Origin: S012-109 sp964425105
GTDB taxonomy: Bacteria; Pseudomonadota; Gammaproteobacteria; SZUA-140
NCBI GenBank assembly: GCA_964425105.1
Contig: CAYRLE010000026.1
Coordinates: 1-31,653 of the forward strand
Reading direction: 5' to 3'
DNA length: 31,653 bases
Position numbers and translations under genes: made by a program. Positions 16,735-23,887 of this stretch are shown here, in pieces. Position 1 is the first letter of the stretch, and the number at the start of each line of letters is the position of its first letter. Under the pieces are notes generated by a model. That model had not been told where the DNA came from. It searched no databases and saw nothing but the letters and a program-made list of their open reading frames with translations.

Positions 16735-17571
16735 ATGAACTCGGTCTCCGTCATCATCCCCACCTGCAACCGCGCCCCCCTGCTGGGGCGCGCCCTGGCC
16801 AGCGTCCTGGGGCAAAGCCGCCCGCCGGACGAGGTGATCGTGGTGGACGACGGCTCCAGCGACGAGACGCCGGCACTCATGGCGCAGCGCTTTCCTGGAG
16901 TGCTCTACCTGCGCCAGGAGAACCGCGGCGTGAGCGCCGCCCGCAATCGCGGCATCCGCCAAGCCTCTTCCCAGTGGCTGGCCTTCCTGGACTCCGACGA
17001 CGAGTGGCTGCCCCGCAAGCTGGAACGCCAATTGGCGCTGCTGGCGGCCGAACCCCAGTGGCACATCATCCACAACGACGAGATCTGGATCCGCCGGGGG
17101 CGGCGGGTGAACCCCATGAAGAAACACGCCAAGCAGGGCGGCTGGATCTTCGCGCGCTGCCTGCCCCTGTGCGTCATCTCCCCCTCGGCCGTGATGATCC
17201 GGCGCAGCGTCTTCGCAAGCGTGGGCCTGTTCGACGAGAGCCTGCCCGCCTGCGAGGACTACGAGTTGTGGTTGCGCATCTGCTGCCGCTATCCGGTGGC
17301 CTATGTCGACGAAGCCCTGACGGTAAAACACGGCGGTCACGCCGATCAGCTCTCGCGACGCCACTGGGGCATGGACCGCTTCCGCATCCAGGCCTTGGAC
17401 AAGCTGCTGCGGGAGGGGCCCCTGGATACGGAACAGCGTGCCACGGCACTGGCCATGCTGCGCCACAAGACCGCCATCTACCTGCAGGGCGCAGCCAGGC
17501 GCGGACGCCATGGCGAGGTTGCCCGCTACCAGGCCCTGTTGCGGCACCATGGGGAGACTTGCCGGCCATGA
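16735..17571 (+). CDS. family 2 glycosyltransferase
   Basis: This 278-residue soluble GT-A enzyme opens with VSVIIPTCNRAPLLGRAL. It has the nucleotide-binding VVDDGSSDETP (D38-D39 region), ENRGVSAARNRGI, the metal-binding FLDSDDEW (about 85-91), and EDYELWLRIC, where the conserved ED/E region should lie. It transfers a sugar from a nucleotide-sugar to an unknown acceptor. There is no membrane segment. It is the first gene of a compact four-gene unit, and its stop overlaps the nucleosidase start as ATGA. Such stand-alone GT2 enzymes are often annotated for polysaccharide or lipopolysaccharide, but its partners here are enzymes of nucleoside and radical chemistry. Confidence 0.9.
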   Translation: MNSVSVIIPTCNRAPLLGRALASVLGQSRPPDEVIVVDDGSSDETPALMAQRFPGVLYLRQENRGVSAARNRGIRQASSQWLAFLDSDDEWLPRKLERQLALLAAEPQWHIIHNDEIWIRRGRRVNPMKKHAKQGGWIFARCLPLCVISPSAVMIRRSVFASVGLFDESLPACEDYELWLRICCRYPVAYVDEALTVKHGGHADQLSRRHWGMDRFRIQALDKLLREGPLDTEQRATALAMLRHKTAIYLQGAARRGRHGEVARYQALLRHHGETCRP

Positions 17572-18389
17572 TCAATCTGGTGGTGGCCATCCCCTGTGAG
17601 GCACGCCCCCTGCTGGAGCACTTCGCCCTGCGCGGCCTGCCCCGCGGCCCCTTCCGGGTCTACCAGGGGGAGAGGGTGAGGCTGATCGTCAGCGGCGTGG
17701 GCAAGGCCAATGCGGCGGCGGCCGTGGCCTGGCTGGCCGGCCGCCACCCCGCGGCGGCACCCTGCGCCTGGCTCAATGTGGGCACCGCTGGCCATGCCCT
17801 GCGGCCCCTGGGCCAGGGACTGCTGGCCCACAAGGTGAGCGATGCCGCCAGCGGCGTCAACTGGTATCCCAGCCGGCTGTTCACGGCAGCGGTGGAAGGC
17901 GAAACCCTGCTGACGGTGGAGCGCCCGGAACTGGAGTATCTGCAACCCGCCGCCTACGAGATGGAGGCGGCGGGCTTCTGCAGCGCTGCGGGACGCTTCG
18001 CCCCCTGGGAACTGATCCACTGCTACAAGGTGATCTCGGACAACCGCCACAGTCCGGCGCACCAGATCAGCGAAGACCTGGTGCGCGAACTGATGACGGA
18101 GAACCTGACGGCCATTACCGCAGTAGTGGCGGAACTCCGCACCCTGGCGGACGAACTGGCCGCCCTGGAGGCACAGCCGCCGCTGCTGGCGTGGATGCTG
18201 GAACGCTGGCGCTTCAGCCAGACTCAGCAGCGCCAACTGCACAGGCTGCTGCAGCGCCATGAGGCATTGCGCCAGGACGCCCAGGCGCTGCAGGAGGCCT
18301 TGCGCTTCAGCGCCACGGCCAAGGCAGCCCTGGCCTGCCTGCAGCAACGGGTGGAGGCGGCGGCCCTCCATACTCTCCCCGCGCCATGA
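17568..18389 (+). CDS. nucleosidase of the phosphorylase superfamily (MTAN-like) with extra helical C-terminus
   Basis: This is a 273-residue protein. Residues 1-170 follow the MTAN/futalosine-hydrolase fold: VVAIPCEARPL (E11), SGVGKANAAAAV, NVGTAGHA (70-77), YEMEAAGF (130-137, E131/E133) and VISDNRHSP (D158). These positions match the catalytic Glu, purine/ribose Glu and catalytic Asp of that family, so N-glycosidic cleavage of a nucleoside is plausible. Residues about 175-273 are an added helical, Gln/Leu/Arg-rich segment (LVRELMTENLTAITAV, QRQLHRLLQRHEALRQDAQ) that may mediate partner contact. The gene overlaps its neighbours on both sides by ATGA. The substrate is not determined by sequence. 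5'-deoxyadenosine from the adjacent radical SAM protein is one candidate. Confidence 0.82.
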   Translation: MINLVVAIPCEARPLLEHFALRGLPRGPFRVYQGERVRLIVSGVGKANAAAAVAWLAGRHPAAAPCAWLNVGTAGHALRPLGQGLLAHKVSDAASGVNWYPSRLFTAAVEGETLLTVERPELEYLQPAAYEMEAAGFCSAAGRFAPWELIHCYKVISDNRHSPAHQISEDLVRELMTENLTAITAVVAELRTLADELAALEAQPPLLAWMLERWRFSQTQQRQLHRLLQRHEALRQDAQALQEALRFSATAKAALACLQQRVEAAALHTLPAP

Positions 18390-19372
18390 TTTCCACGCTC
18401 TACATCGAGGAGGCGGTGCTGGACCATCCCCGTAGCCGCGAACTGCGGGCGCGCTTCCCGCGGGTCCCGGTGGTGGCCTGCCGCCACTACGGCGAGATCT
18501 TCAACCGCAAGGGCCAGAATTTCCGCCTCCAGAAGCGCCGCCCCGCTCTGATCCTGGCCCGCAAGCACGACAAGCACCTGCTGCCTGCGCCGCCCCAGTA
18601 CGGCATCGGCGGCAATCACAATTTCTACTTCTCCCACATGCTCAACTGTCTCTACGACTGCCGCTACTGCTTCCTGCAGGGCATGTACCGCTCCGCCCAC
18701 TATGTGCTGTTCGTCAATTACGAGGATTTCCAGGACGCCATCCGGGCGCAGGCCGGCGCGCTGGCGGAGACCCAGTATTTCTATTCCGGCTACGACTGCG
18801 ACAGCCTGGCCCTGGAGCCGCTCAGCGGTTTTTGCCGGACCTTCCTGCCCCTGTTCCGGCGCCTGCCCCACTGCGTCCTGGAACTGCGCACCAAGAGCAC
18901 CCAGATCCGCGCCCTGCTGGAGATGGAGCCGCTGCCCAACTGCGTGGTGGCCTTCAGTTTCACCCCGGAAGCCCTGCGCCGGCAGCTGGAAACAGGCGTG
19001 CCCCCCCTGGAGCGGCGCCTGGCGGCCATGGAGAAGCTGGCGCAACGCGGCTGGCCCCTGGGCCTGCGCTTCGACCCCCTCATCTACCGCCGCGACTATG
19101 CGGCCCTCTACGAGGAACTCTTCGCCACCCTCTTCGCGCGCCTGCCGGAAGACGCCCTGCACTCGGTGAGCCTGGGGGCCTTCCGCCTGCCGGAGGATTT
19201 CCAGCGCAACATCGTGCGCCTCTACCCCGACGACCCCTTCCTCGCCGGCCCCTTCGCAGCCCGCCGGGGCATGGTGGCATATCGTGAGGAACTGGAAGAG
19301 GAAATGCTCGCCACCTGCAAACAGCGGTTGCAGGAATATCTGCCAGCTGCCAAACTCTTTTTATGTCATTGA
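18386..19372 (+). CDS. SplB-like radical SAM protein
   Basis: This 328-residue protein has the radical SAM Cys motif CLYDCRYC (C88, C92, C95), which ligates a 4Fe-4S cluster and binds SAM. The context HMLNCLYDCRYCFLQGMY and the following VLFVNYEDFQDAI resemble the spore photoproduct lyase (SplB) family. SplB proper repairs a thymine dimer in spores, and this organism class does not sporulate, so a different substrate is likely. Other supporting motifs are ELRTKS, VAFSFTPE and GLRFDPLIYRRDY. It overlaps the nucleosidase start/stop by ATGA, and 55 nt separate it from the dehydrogenase gene. Confidence 0.85.
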   Translation: MISTLYIEEAVLDHPRSRELRARFPRVPVVACRHYGEIFNRKGQNFRLQKRRPALILARKHDKHLLPAPPQYGIGGNHNFYFSHMLNCLYDCRYCFLQGMYRSAHYVLFVNYEDFQDAIRAQAGALAETQYFYSGYDCDSLALEPLSGFCRTFLPLFRRLPHCVLELRTKSTQIRALLEMEPLPNCVVAFSFTPEALRRQLETGVPPLERRLAAMEKLAQRGWPLGLRFDPLIYRRDYAALYEELFATLFARLPEDALHSVSLGAFRLPEDFQRNIVRLYPDDPFLAGPFAARRGMVAYREELEEEMLATCKQRLQEYLPAAKLFLCH

Positions 19373-19427
19373 GAGGCGCCCAGGGACTGCGTCACCGTGC
19401 AACCCACCCAAGCAGACAGGCAGACCC

Positions 19428-20192
19428 ATGACAAACGAACCCTGCAAGCAGCGCAGCGTCCTGGTACTGGGTGCCAGCCGCGGCATCGGACGCGCCGTCT
19501 CCATGCGCCTATTGAAAGAGGGCTACCAGGTGATCGGTGTGGCGCGCCGCTTTGCCAAGGAGGACCAGAACCTGGCGCACTTCCACCCCGTTCATCTGGA
19601 CCTGGCCGATCTCGACAGGCTGCCCACCCGGCTCCACGAACTGCAGGCTGCACACCCTTGTATCGACACTCTGATCTGCTGCGCCGGGCGCGGCCAGTTC
19701 GGCTGCCTGGAGGAATTCTCCTACGCCCAGATGCGCGAACTCATGGAACTGAACTTCCTCAGCCATGCCTTTGCGGCGCGCGCCTTCCTGCCGGTCCTGA
19801 AACGCAAGGGGCGCGGCCTGATCCTGTTCATCGGTTCCGAGGCGGCACTGGCCGGCCGGCAGAAGGGCGCGGTCTATTGCGCCAGCAAGTTCGCCCTGCG
19901 TGGCCTGGCCCAGGCCCTGCGCGAGGAATGCGCCCGCAGCGGCGTACAGGTGTCCATCGTCAACCCCGGCATGGTGAAGACGGATTTCTTCGCGAACCTG
20001 GATTTCGGCCCCGGCGATGACGAGGCCAATTATCTCCTGCCTGAAGACGTGGCGGAGGCAGTGGCCCTGCTGGCAGGCGCCCGCCCGGGAATGGTACTGG
20101 ACGAGATCAACCTGTCACCACTGAAAAAGGTGGTGGCATTCAAAAAGAAGGAAGGGGGTGCTCAGAAAGGCAGATTGAGACGCAGCACGTAG
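19428..20192 (+). CDS. short-chain dehydrogenase/reductase
   Basis: This 254-residue SDR has the cofactor site VLVLGASRGIGRAVS (residues 11-25), the NNAG-equivalent ICCAGRGQFG, the catalytic Ser in FIGSEAAL and YCASK with Y150 and K154, and then VNPGMVKTDFF. It oxidises or reduces an unknown hydroxyl or keto substrate with NAD(P). The ATG at 19428 is preferred because an upstream extension would overlap the radical SAM gene and add no fold. Its tail, rich in Lys (FKKKEGG), overlaps the convergent gene at 20162-20572 by 31 bases. It is the last gene of the four-gene unit. Confidence 0.9.
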   Translation: MTNEPCKQRSVLVLGASRGIGRAVSMRLLKEGYQVIGVARRFAKEDQNLAHFHPVHLDLADLDRLPTRLHELQAAHPCIDTLICCAGRGQFGCLEEFSYAQMRELMELNFLSHAFAARAFLPVLKRKGRGLILFIGSEAALAGRQKGAVYCASKFALRGLAQALREECARSGVQVSIVNPGMVKTDFFANLDFGPGDDEANYLLPEDVAEAVALLAGARPGMVLDEINLSPLKKVVAFKKKEGGAQKGRLRRST

Positions 20193-20572
20193 TCCTGATC
20201 CAACATGAGGGGATTCTGGTCGCTGAAGGCGTTGAGGAGATGAAAGAGACTGACATGGAGCCCCGCCTCAGCGGAGCCATCCACCGCCATTGATATGCCG
20301 TCCGAAGCAGTGCCCATGGCATTGAAGCGGATCCCCCCCAGCGTGAACAGCGGATCCTGGCGCCACCCGCCGGCCGTTGCCATTCCATGGGTGCCGTCAA
20401 CATGTTCCCACGACGAAAGCCGTAGCGGCCTCTGCTCCATGATGACGGCCTGAGTGGCCGTGGAACTGAAATCATGGGGGAGTTGAACCAAGTATGGCTC
20501 TGCAGCTGCCACCGGCAGGACCGCCATCAGCAGGGCCGGGAGGGAAGGAATCAGAGCAGACTGTGCTTTCAT
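20162..20572 (-). CDS. small secreted protein of unknown function
   Basis: This 136-residue protein begins MKAQSALIPSLPALL, with a signal peptide probably cleaved after VAAA. The mature part has GGIRFNAMGTASDGISMAVDG and ends YVLRLNLPF. A C-terminal aromatic residue after alternating hydrophobic residues resembles the last strand of outer-membrane beta-barrel proteins, but the protein is too short for a full barrel. I cannot assign a family. It is convergent with the dehydrogenase gene and faces away from prmA. The start at 20572 is chosen because it leads directly into the signal peptide. Confidence 0.68.
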   Translation of the reverse strand: MKAQSALIPSLPALLMAVLPVAAAEPYLVQLPHDFSSTATQAVIMEQRPLRLSSWEHVDGTHGMATAGGWRQDPLFTLGGIRFNAMGTASDGISMAVDGSAEAGLHVSLFHLLNAFSDQNPLMLDQDYVLRLNLPF

Positions 20573-20682
20573 GGGCAGGGCTTCTATAATGGAGAGATTC
20601 TGACAAATCAAAATGTTAACTCATCAGCGCGCGCCATTTCGTGACCAGCATCACATTTTCCCGCCCACGCAGAACAGCACTC

Positions 20683-21618
20683 ATGAACACCTCCTCCACT
20701 GAGCCTTCTCCCCCTGCCCCCTGGCTGCAGTTGGCCGTCATCGCCACTCCCACGGACGCGGAGCAAATAGAGGCTATTCTCCTGGCGGCCGGCGCCATGG
20801 CGGTCTCCCTGGAAGACGAACAGGACGAGGCCCGTTTCGAAACCCAGCCGGGCAGCGCCACCCTGTGGACCAGTACCCGGGTGGTGGGCCTGTTCCCTGC
20901 CGGCAGCGATCTGGAGAGCGTCCTCGCCAGCCTCCAGCAGGCCCTGGGCCGGGAGACCCCACCCCCTCACCGCATCAGCCAGCTGCCCGACCAGGACTGG
21001 GAACGGGTCTGGCTGGAACGCTTCCGGCCCATGCGCTTCGGCCGCCGCCTGTGGATCTGCCCCGGCGATCATCCGCCGCCGGATCCCGCGGGCATCAACA
21101 TCTTCCTCGACCCCGGCCTGGCCTTCGGCACCGGCACCCACCCCACCACCGCCCTGTGCCTGGAGTGGCTGGAGGGCGCTGCCCTGACAGGCGCCACAGT
21201 ACTGGACTACGGCTGCGGTTCCGGCATCCTGGCGGTGGCCGCCGCGCGCCTGGGCGCCCGCCGGGTATGGGCCGTGGACATCGACCCCCAGGCCCTGGAG
21301 GCCAGCGCCGCCAACGCCGCCAAGAATGGCGTGGCCGCCGCTATCCGCGGCGCCCTGCCCCAGGCCCTGCCCACCATGGAGGTGGACTGTGTCGTGGCCA
21401 ACATCCTCGCCAGGCCCCTCCAGGAACTGGCGCCGCGCCTCGCCACCTACCTGGGCGCCGGCGCCCCCCTGGTGCTGTCGGGCATCCTCGCAGAACAGGC
21501 GGAGGAGGTCATGGCCGCCTACCGGCCCTGGTTTGGGAACTTCCAGGTAACCCGCCAGGAAGAATGGGTGCGCATCACGGCGCTTAAATTCAGAGAAAAG
21601 ATACAAGATACAAGATAA
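20683..21618 (+). CDS. prmA: ribosomal protein L11 methyltransferase PrmA
   Basis: This 311-residue enzyme trimethylates L11 at several Lys/N-terminal positions using SAM. Visible motifs are WLQLAVIATPTDAEQIEAILLAAGA (N-terminal L11-binding domain), GLAFGTGTHPTTALCLEWLE, VLDYGCGSGILAVAAARLG (motif I), VWAVDIDPQALEAS and VVANILARPLQELAP (the NxxxxPL-type site). The ATG at 20683 is preferred to the GTG at 20641, but its ribosome-binding site is weak. The last eight codons (REKIQDTR) and the stop are made of heptamer repeat element 2, so the natural protein probably ended near ITALKF. Confidence 0.93.
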   Translation: MNTSSTEPSPPAPWLQLAVIATPTDAEQIEAILLAAGAMAVSLEDEQDEARFETQPGSATLWTSTRVVGLFPAGSDLESVLASLQQALGRETPPPHRISQLPDQDWERVWLERFRPMRFGRRLWICPGDHPPPDPAGINIFLDPGLAFGTGTHPTTALCLEWLEGAALTGATVLDYGCGSGILAVAAARLGARRVWAVDIDPQALEASAANAAKNGVAAAIRGALPQALPTMEVDCVVANILARPLQELAPRLATYLGAGAPLVLSGILAEQAEEVMAAYRPWFGNFQVTRQEEWVRITALKFREKIQDTR

Positions 21619-21745
21619 AAGGGAATGTGTGCGCCTACAGCGCGCATCCATCCTCATTTATAAATTGTCGGCATCTGCCGACACATTCCTTTGCTCTTGT
21701 ATCTTGTATCTTTTCTCTTTTACCTCTTAATCTTGTATCTTGCAC
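21592..21745. repeat. heptamer-armed inverted repeat element 2
   Basis: The left arm at 21592-21630 is built of GATACAA heptamers and pairs with the right arm at 21681-21718, with two mismatches and one base gap over 39 positions. Between the arms lie GCGC-CTACA-GCGC and the near-perfect palindrome TGTCGGCATCTGCCGACA (21666-21683). A further degenerate CTTGTAT tract continues to 21745, two bases before the DUF3426 start codon. The left arm encodes the end and stop of PrmA. The plan is the same as element 1 with a different heptamer. I see no transposase. Confidence 0.75.
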
Positions 21746-21747
21746 CG

Positions 21748-22449
21748 ATGCAGATCCAATGCCCTCAGTGCCGCTCCCTCATCGCCCTTGACGGCCAGAC
21801 CCTGACCGGGGAAGAACTGCTGTGCTGCGCGCAATGCCGCATGGAGATCGGCATCAAACTCAGTGCCAGCCTGCCCGCGGCCGAGGAGCCCGCCAGCGAA
21901 GCGGCCTTCCGCATCAATGTCTCCCGTGAACAACTGGCAGAACTGGCCGCGCAGCCGCAGCCGGCCGCCGCCGCGCGTCCGCGCGGCACCCTGCCCTGGG
22001 CCTTTGCCAATCTGGGGCTGATTCTGCTGCTGGTGCTGCAGTACGCCTATTTCATGCGCAATGACTTGGCGCGTTACCAGCCCCTGCGTCCCTGGCTGGA
22101 AACCCTGTGCCAGTACGCCCAGTGCCGCATCCCCCTGCAGCGGGATCTGCAGCGCATCAAGGTGGTGGCCCGCGATCTGCGGCCCCACCCGACAGTGGCC
22201 GACGGTCTGGTGATCACCATCACCATCCTCAACGAAGCGCCCTTTCCTCAGCCTTTCCCCAGCCTGGACCTGAGCTTCTACGACTTGGAACACCATCCCC
22301 TGGCGCGGCGCATCTTTCCTCCCCGGCTCTATCTGCCTCCCGGGGTGGATATGAGCCGCGGCCTGCAGCCCGACACGCCCCTGCCCATCACCCTGGAACT
22401 GGTGGATCCGGGCAAGGCGGCCGTCAATTTCGAATTCCAGTTTCTCTGA
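21748..22449 (+). CDS. DUF3426/zinc-ribbon membrane protein
   Basis: This 233-residue protein starts at the ATG after the repeat element, with MQIQCPQCRS. Residues 5-8 (CPQC) and 27-30 (CAQC) form an MJ0042-type zinc ribbon. A hydrophilic linker leads to one membrane helix (about 83-103). The rest is a periplasmic beta-rich DUF3426 domain (VTITILNEAPFPQPFPSLDLSFYD, RIFPPRLYLPPG, PITLELVDPG). This gene class usually sits between prmA and dusB in gammaproteobacteria, as here. Its function is not known. There is no Shine-Dalgarno, because the element ends directly before the start, so expression may be lowered or re-coupled. Confidence 0.85.
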   Translation: MQIQCPQCRSLIALDGQTLTGEELLCCAQCRMEIGIKLSASLPAAEEPASEAAFRINVSREQLAELAAQPQPAAAARPRGTLPWAFANLGLILLLVLQYAYFMRNDLARYQPLRPWLETLCQYAQCRIPLQRDLQRIKVVARDLRPHPTVADGLVITITILNEAPFPQPFPSLDLSFYDLEHHPLARRIFPPRLYLPPGVDMSRGLQPDTPLPITLELVDPGKAAVNFEFQFL

Positions 22450-22455
22450 GCCGCT

Positions 22456-22484
22456 TTATCCCGGGACCCGGAGGAGGTATCATA
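22456..22484 (+). promoter_or_regulatory. weak promoter candidate for dusB-fis
   Basis: TTATCC (22456-22461), a 17-nt spacer and TATCAT (22479-22484) are followed by a GC-rich discriminator. In enterics the dusB-fis promoter also lies upstream of dusB and is under growth-rate control. The -35 here is poor, so this is tentative. Confidence 0.3.
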
Positions 22485-22571
22485 TCCGGCTCGCGGGTTT
22501 CCGCTCGCTGCGCCGGAACAAGAAGCGCAGCAGCGCTGCCCGAAACAACGCCACCTGCCTGACAACAAACA

Positions 22572-23558
22572 ATGCAAATCGGCCCCTATCGACTGAAGAA
22601 CAATCTGCTGTTGGCGCCCATGGCGGGAGTCACCGACCGTCCCTTCCGCCAGCTGTGCAGGCGCCTCGGCGCAGGCCTGGCCGTCTCGGAAATGGTGTCT
22701 TCCAACTCCCTGCTGTGGGGCAGCGAAAAGACCCGGCGCCGAGCCGACCACGCGGGTGAACCCGAACCGCGCGCGGTGCAGATCGCAGGCGCCGATCCGG
22801 CCATGATGGCCGAGGCGGCGCGCCACAATGTGGACAACGGCGCCCAGATCATCGACATCAATATGGGCTGTCCGGCAAAGAAGGTCTGCAATGTCATGGC
22901 CGGGTCGGCTCTGCTCAAGGACGAGGCCCTGGTGGTGCGCATCCTGGAGGCGGTGGTGGCCGCGGTAGATGTGCCCGTCACCCTCAAGATCCGCACCGGC
23001 TGGGACACCGAACAGCGCAACGGAGAGACCATTGCGCGCATCGCGGAACAGGCCGGCATCCAGGCCCTGGCGGTGCATGGCCGCACCCGGGCCTGCGCCT
23101 ACCGCGGCGCGGCCGAATACGACACCATCGCCGCCATCAAGGCCGCGGTGAACATTCCGGTGATCGCCAACGGCGACATCCGCACGCCTGAGCAGGCCAA
23201 ACAGGTGCTGGACTATACCGGCGCCGACGGCGTCATGATCGGCCGCGCCGCCCAAGGCCGGCCCTGGATCTTCGACCTTGTCGGGCACTATCTGCAGACC
23301 GGCGAACTCAAAGAGGATCCGCCGCTGACGGTGATCCGCAGCCTCATGCTGGAACATCTGGAGGCGCTCTACGCATTCTACGGCGAACACATCGGGGTGC
23401 GGGTGGCGCGCAAACATATCTCCTGGTACAGCAAGGGCCAGCCTGGCGGGGCTGCCTTCCGCCAGGCCGTGAACCGTGTGGACGATGTCCGGGAACAGCT
23501 GATGCTGACCCGCGACTTCTTCGACCGGCTGATTTCCCACCCAGGCATGGCGGCATGA
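22572..23558 (+). CDS. dusB: tRNA-dihydrouridine synthase B
   Basis: This 328-residue FMN-dependent TIM-barrel enzyme reduces a uridine of the tRNA D-loop to dihydrouridine. Motifs are PMAGVTDRPFRQLC, VSEMVSSNSLL, INMGCPAKKVCNVMAGSAL (catalytic Cys of the GCP motif), VTLKIRTGWD, LAVHGRTRACAYRG, VIANGDIRTPEQA and MIGRAAQGRPWIF. The C-terminal helical domain is complete. It overlaps fis by four bases (ATGA), as in the enteric dusB-fis operon. The start at 22572 has no strong Shine-Dalgarno, but the N-terminus matches the family. Confidence 0.95.
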   Translation: MQIGPYRLKNNLLLAPMAGVTDRPFRQLCRRLGAGLAVSEMVSSNSLLWGSEKTRRRADHAGEPEPRAVQIAGADPAMMAEAARHNVDNGAQIIDINMGCPAKKVCNVMAGSALLKDEALVVRILEAVVAAVDVPVTLKIRTGWDTEQRNGETIARIAEQAGIQALAVHGRTRACAYRGAAEYDTIAAIKAAVNIPVIANGDIRTPEQAKQVLDYTGADGVMIGRAAQGRPWIFDLVGHYLQTGELKEDPPLTVIRSLMLEHLEALYAFYGEHIGVRVARKHISWYSKGQPGGAAFRQAVNRVDDVREQLMLTRDFFDRLISHPGMAA

Positions 23559-23845
23559 TGTCAACCGATTCCCAATCAGGCGACGAAGCCGCCGGTCCCG
23601 CCCACGAACGGCGCAAACAGCCCCTGTGCGCCTGCATCAGCACGGCCTTGGAACGCTACTTCCAGGATCTCGACGGCCACCCCCCGCCCAGCCATCTCTA
23701 TGAACTGGTCATGGACGAAGTGGAACAACCCCTTCTGAAGATGGTGATGCAGTACGCCCGCGGCAACCAGAGCAAGGCCGCCGAGGTCCTGGGCATCAAC
23801 CGCGGCACCCTGCGCAAGCGCCTGGAAAAACATGGCCTGCTGTGA
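23555..23845 (+). CDS. fis: DNA-binding protein Fis
   Basis: This 96-residue nucleoid and regulatory protein has a flexible N-terminal arm. The central helices (TALERYFQDLDGHPPPSHLYELVMDEVEQPLLKMVM, from about residue 28) form the dimer, and NQSKAAEVLGINRGTLRKRLEKHG is the C-terminal helix-turn-helix. The first two codons are both Met, so translation may begin at 23555 or 23558. The length agrees with E. coli Fis at 98. It is translated with dusB. It bends DNA at rRNA promoters and regulates growth-phase genes. Confidence 0.95.
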   Translation: MMSTDSQSGDEAAGPAHERRKQPLCACISTALERYFQDLDGHPPPSHLYELVMDEVEQPLLKMVMQYARGNQSKAAEVLGINRGTLRKRLEKHGLL

Positions 23846-23887
23846 GCTGCCGCTGCAGACAATCCAAGATTCACAGGAATTCATGAC

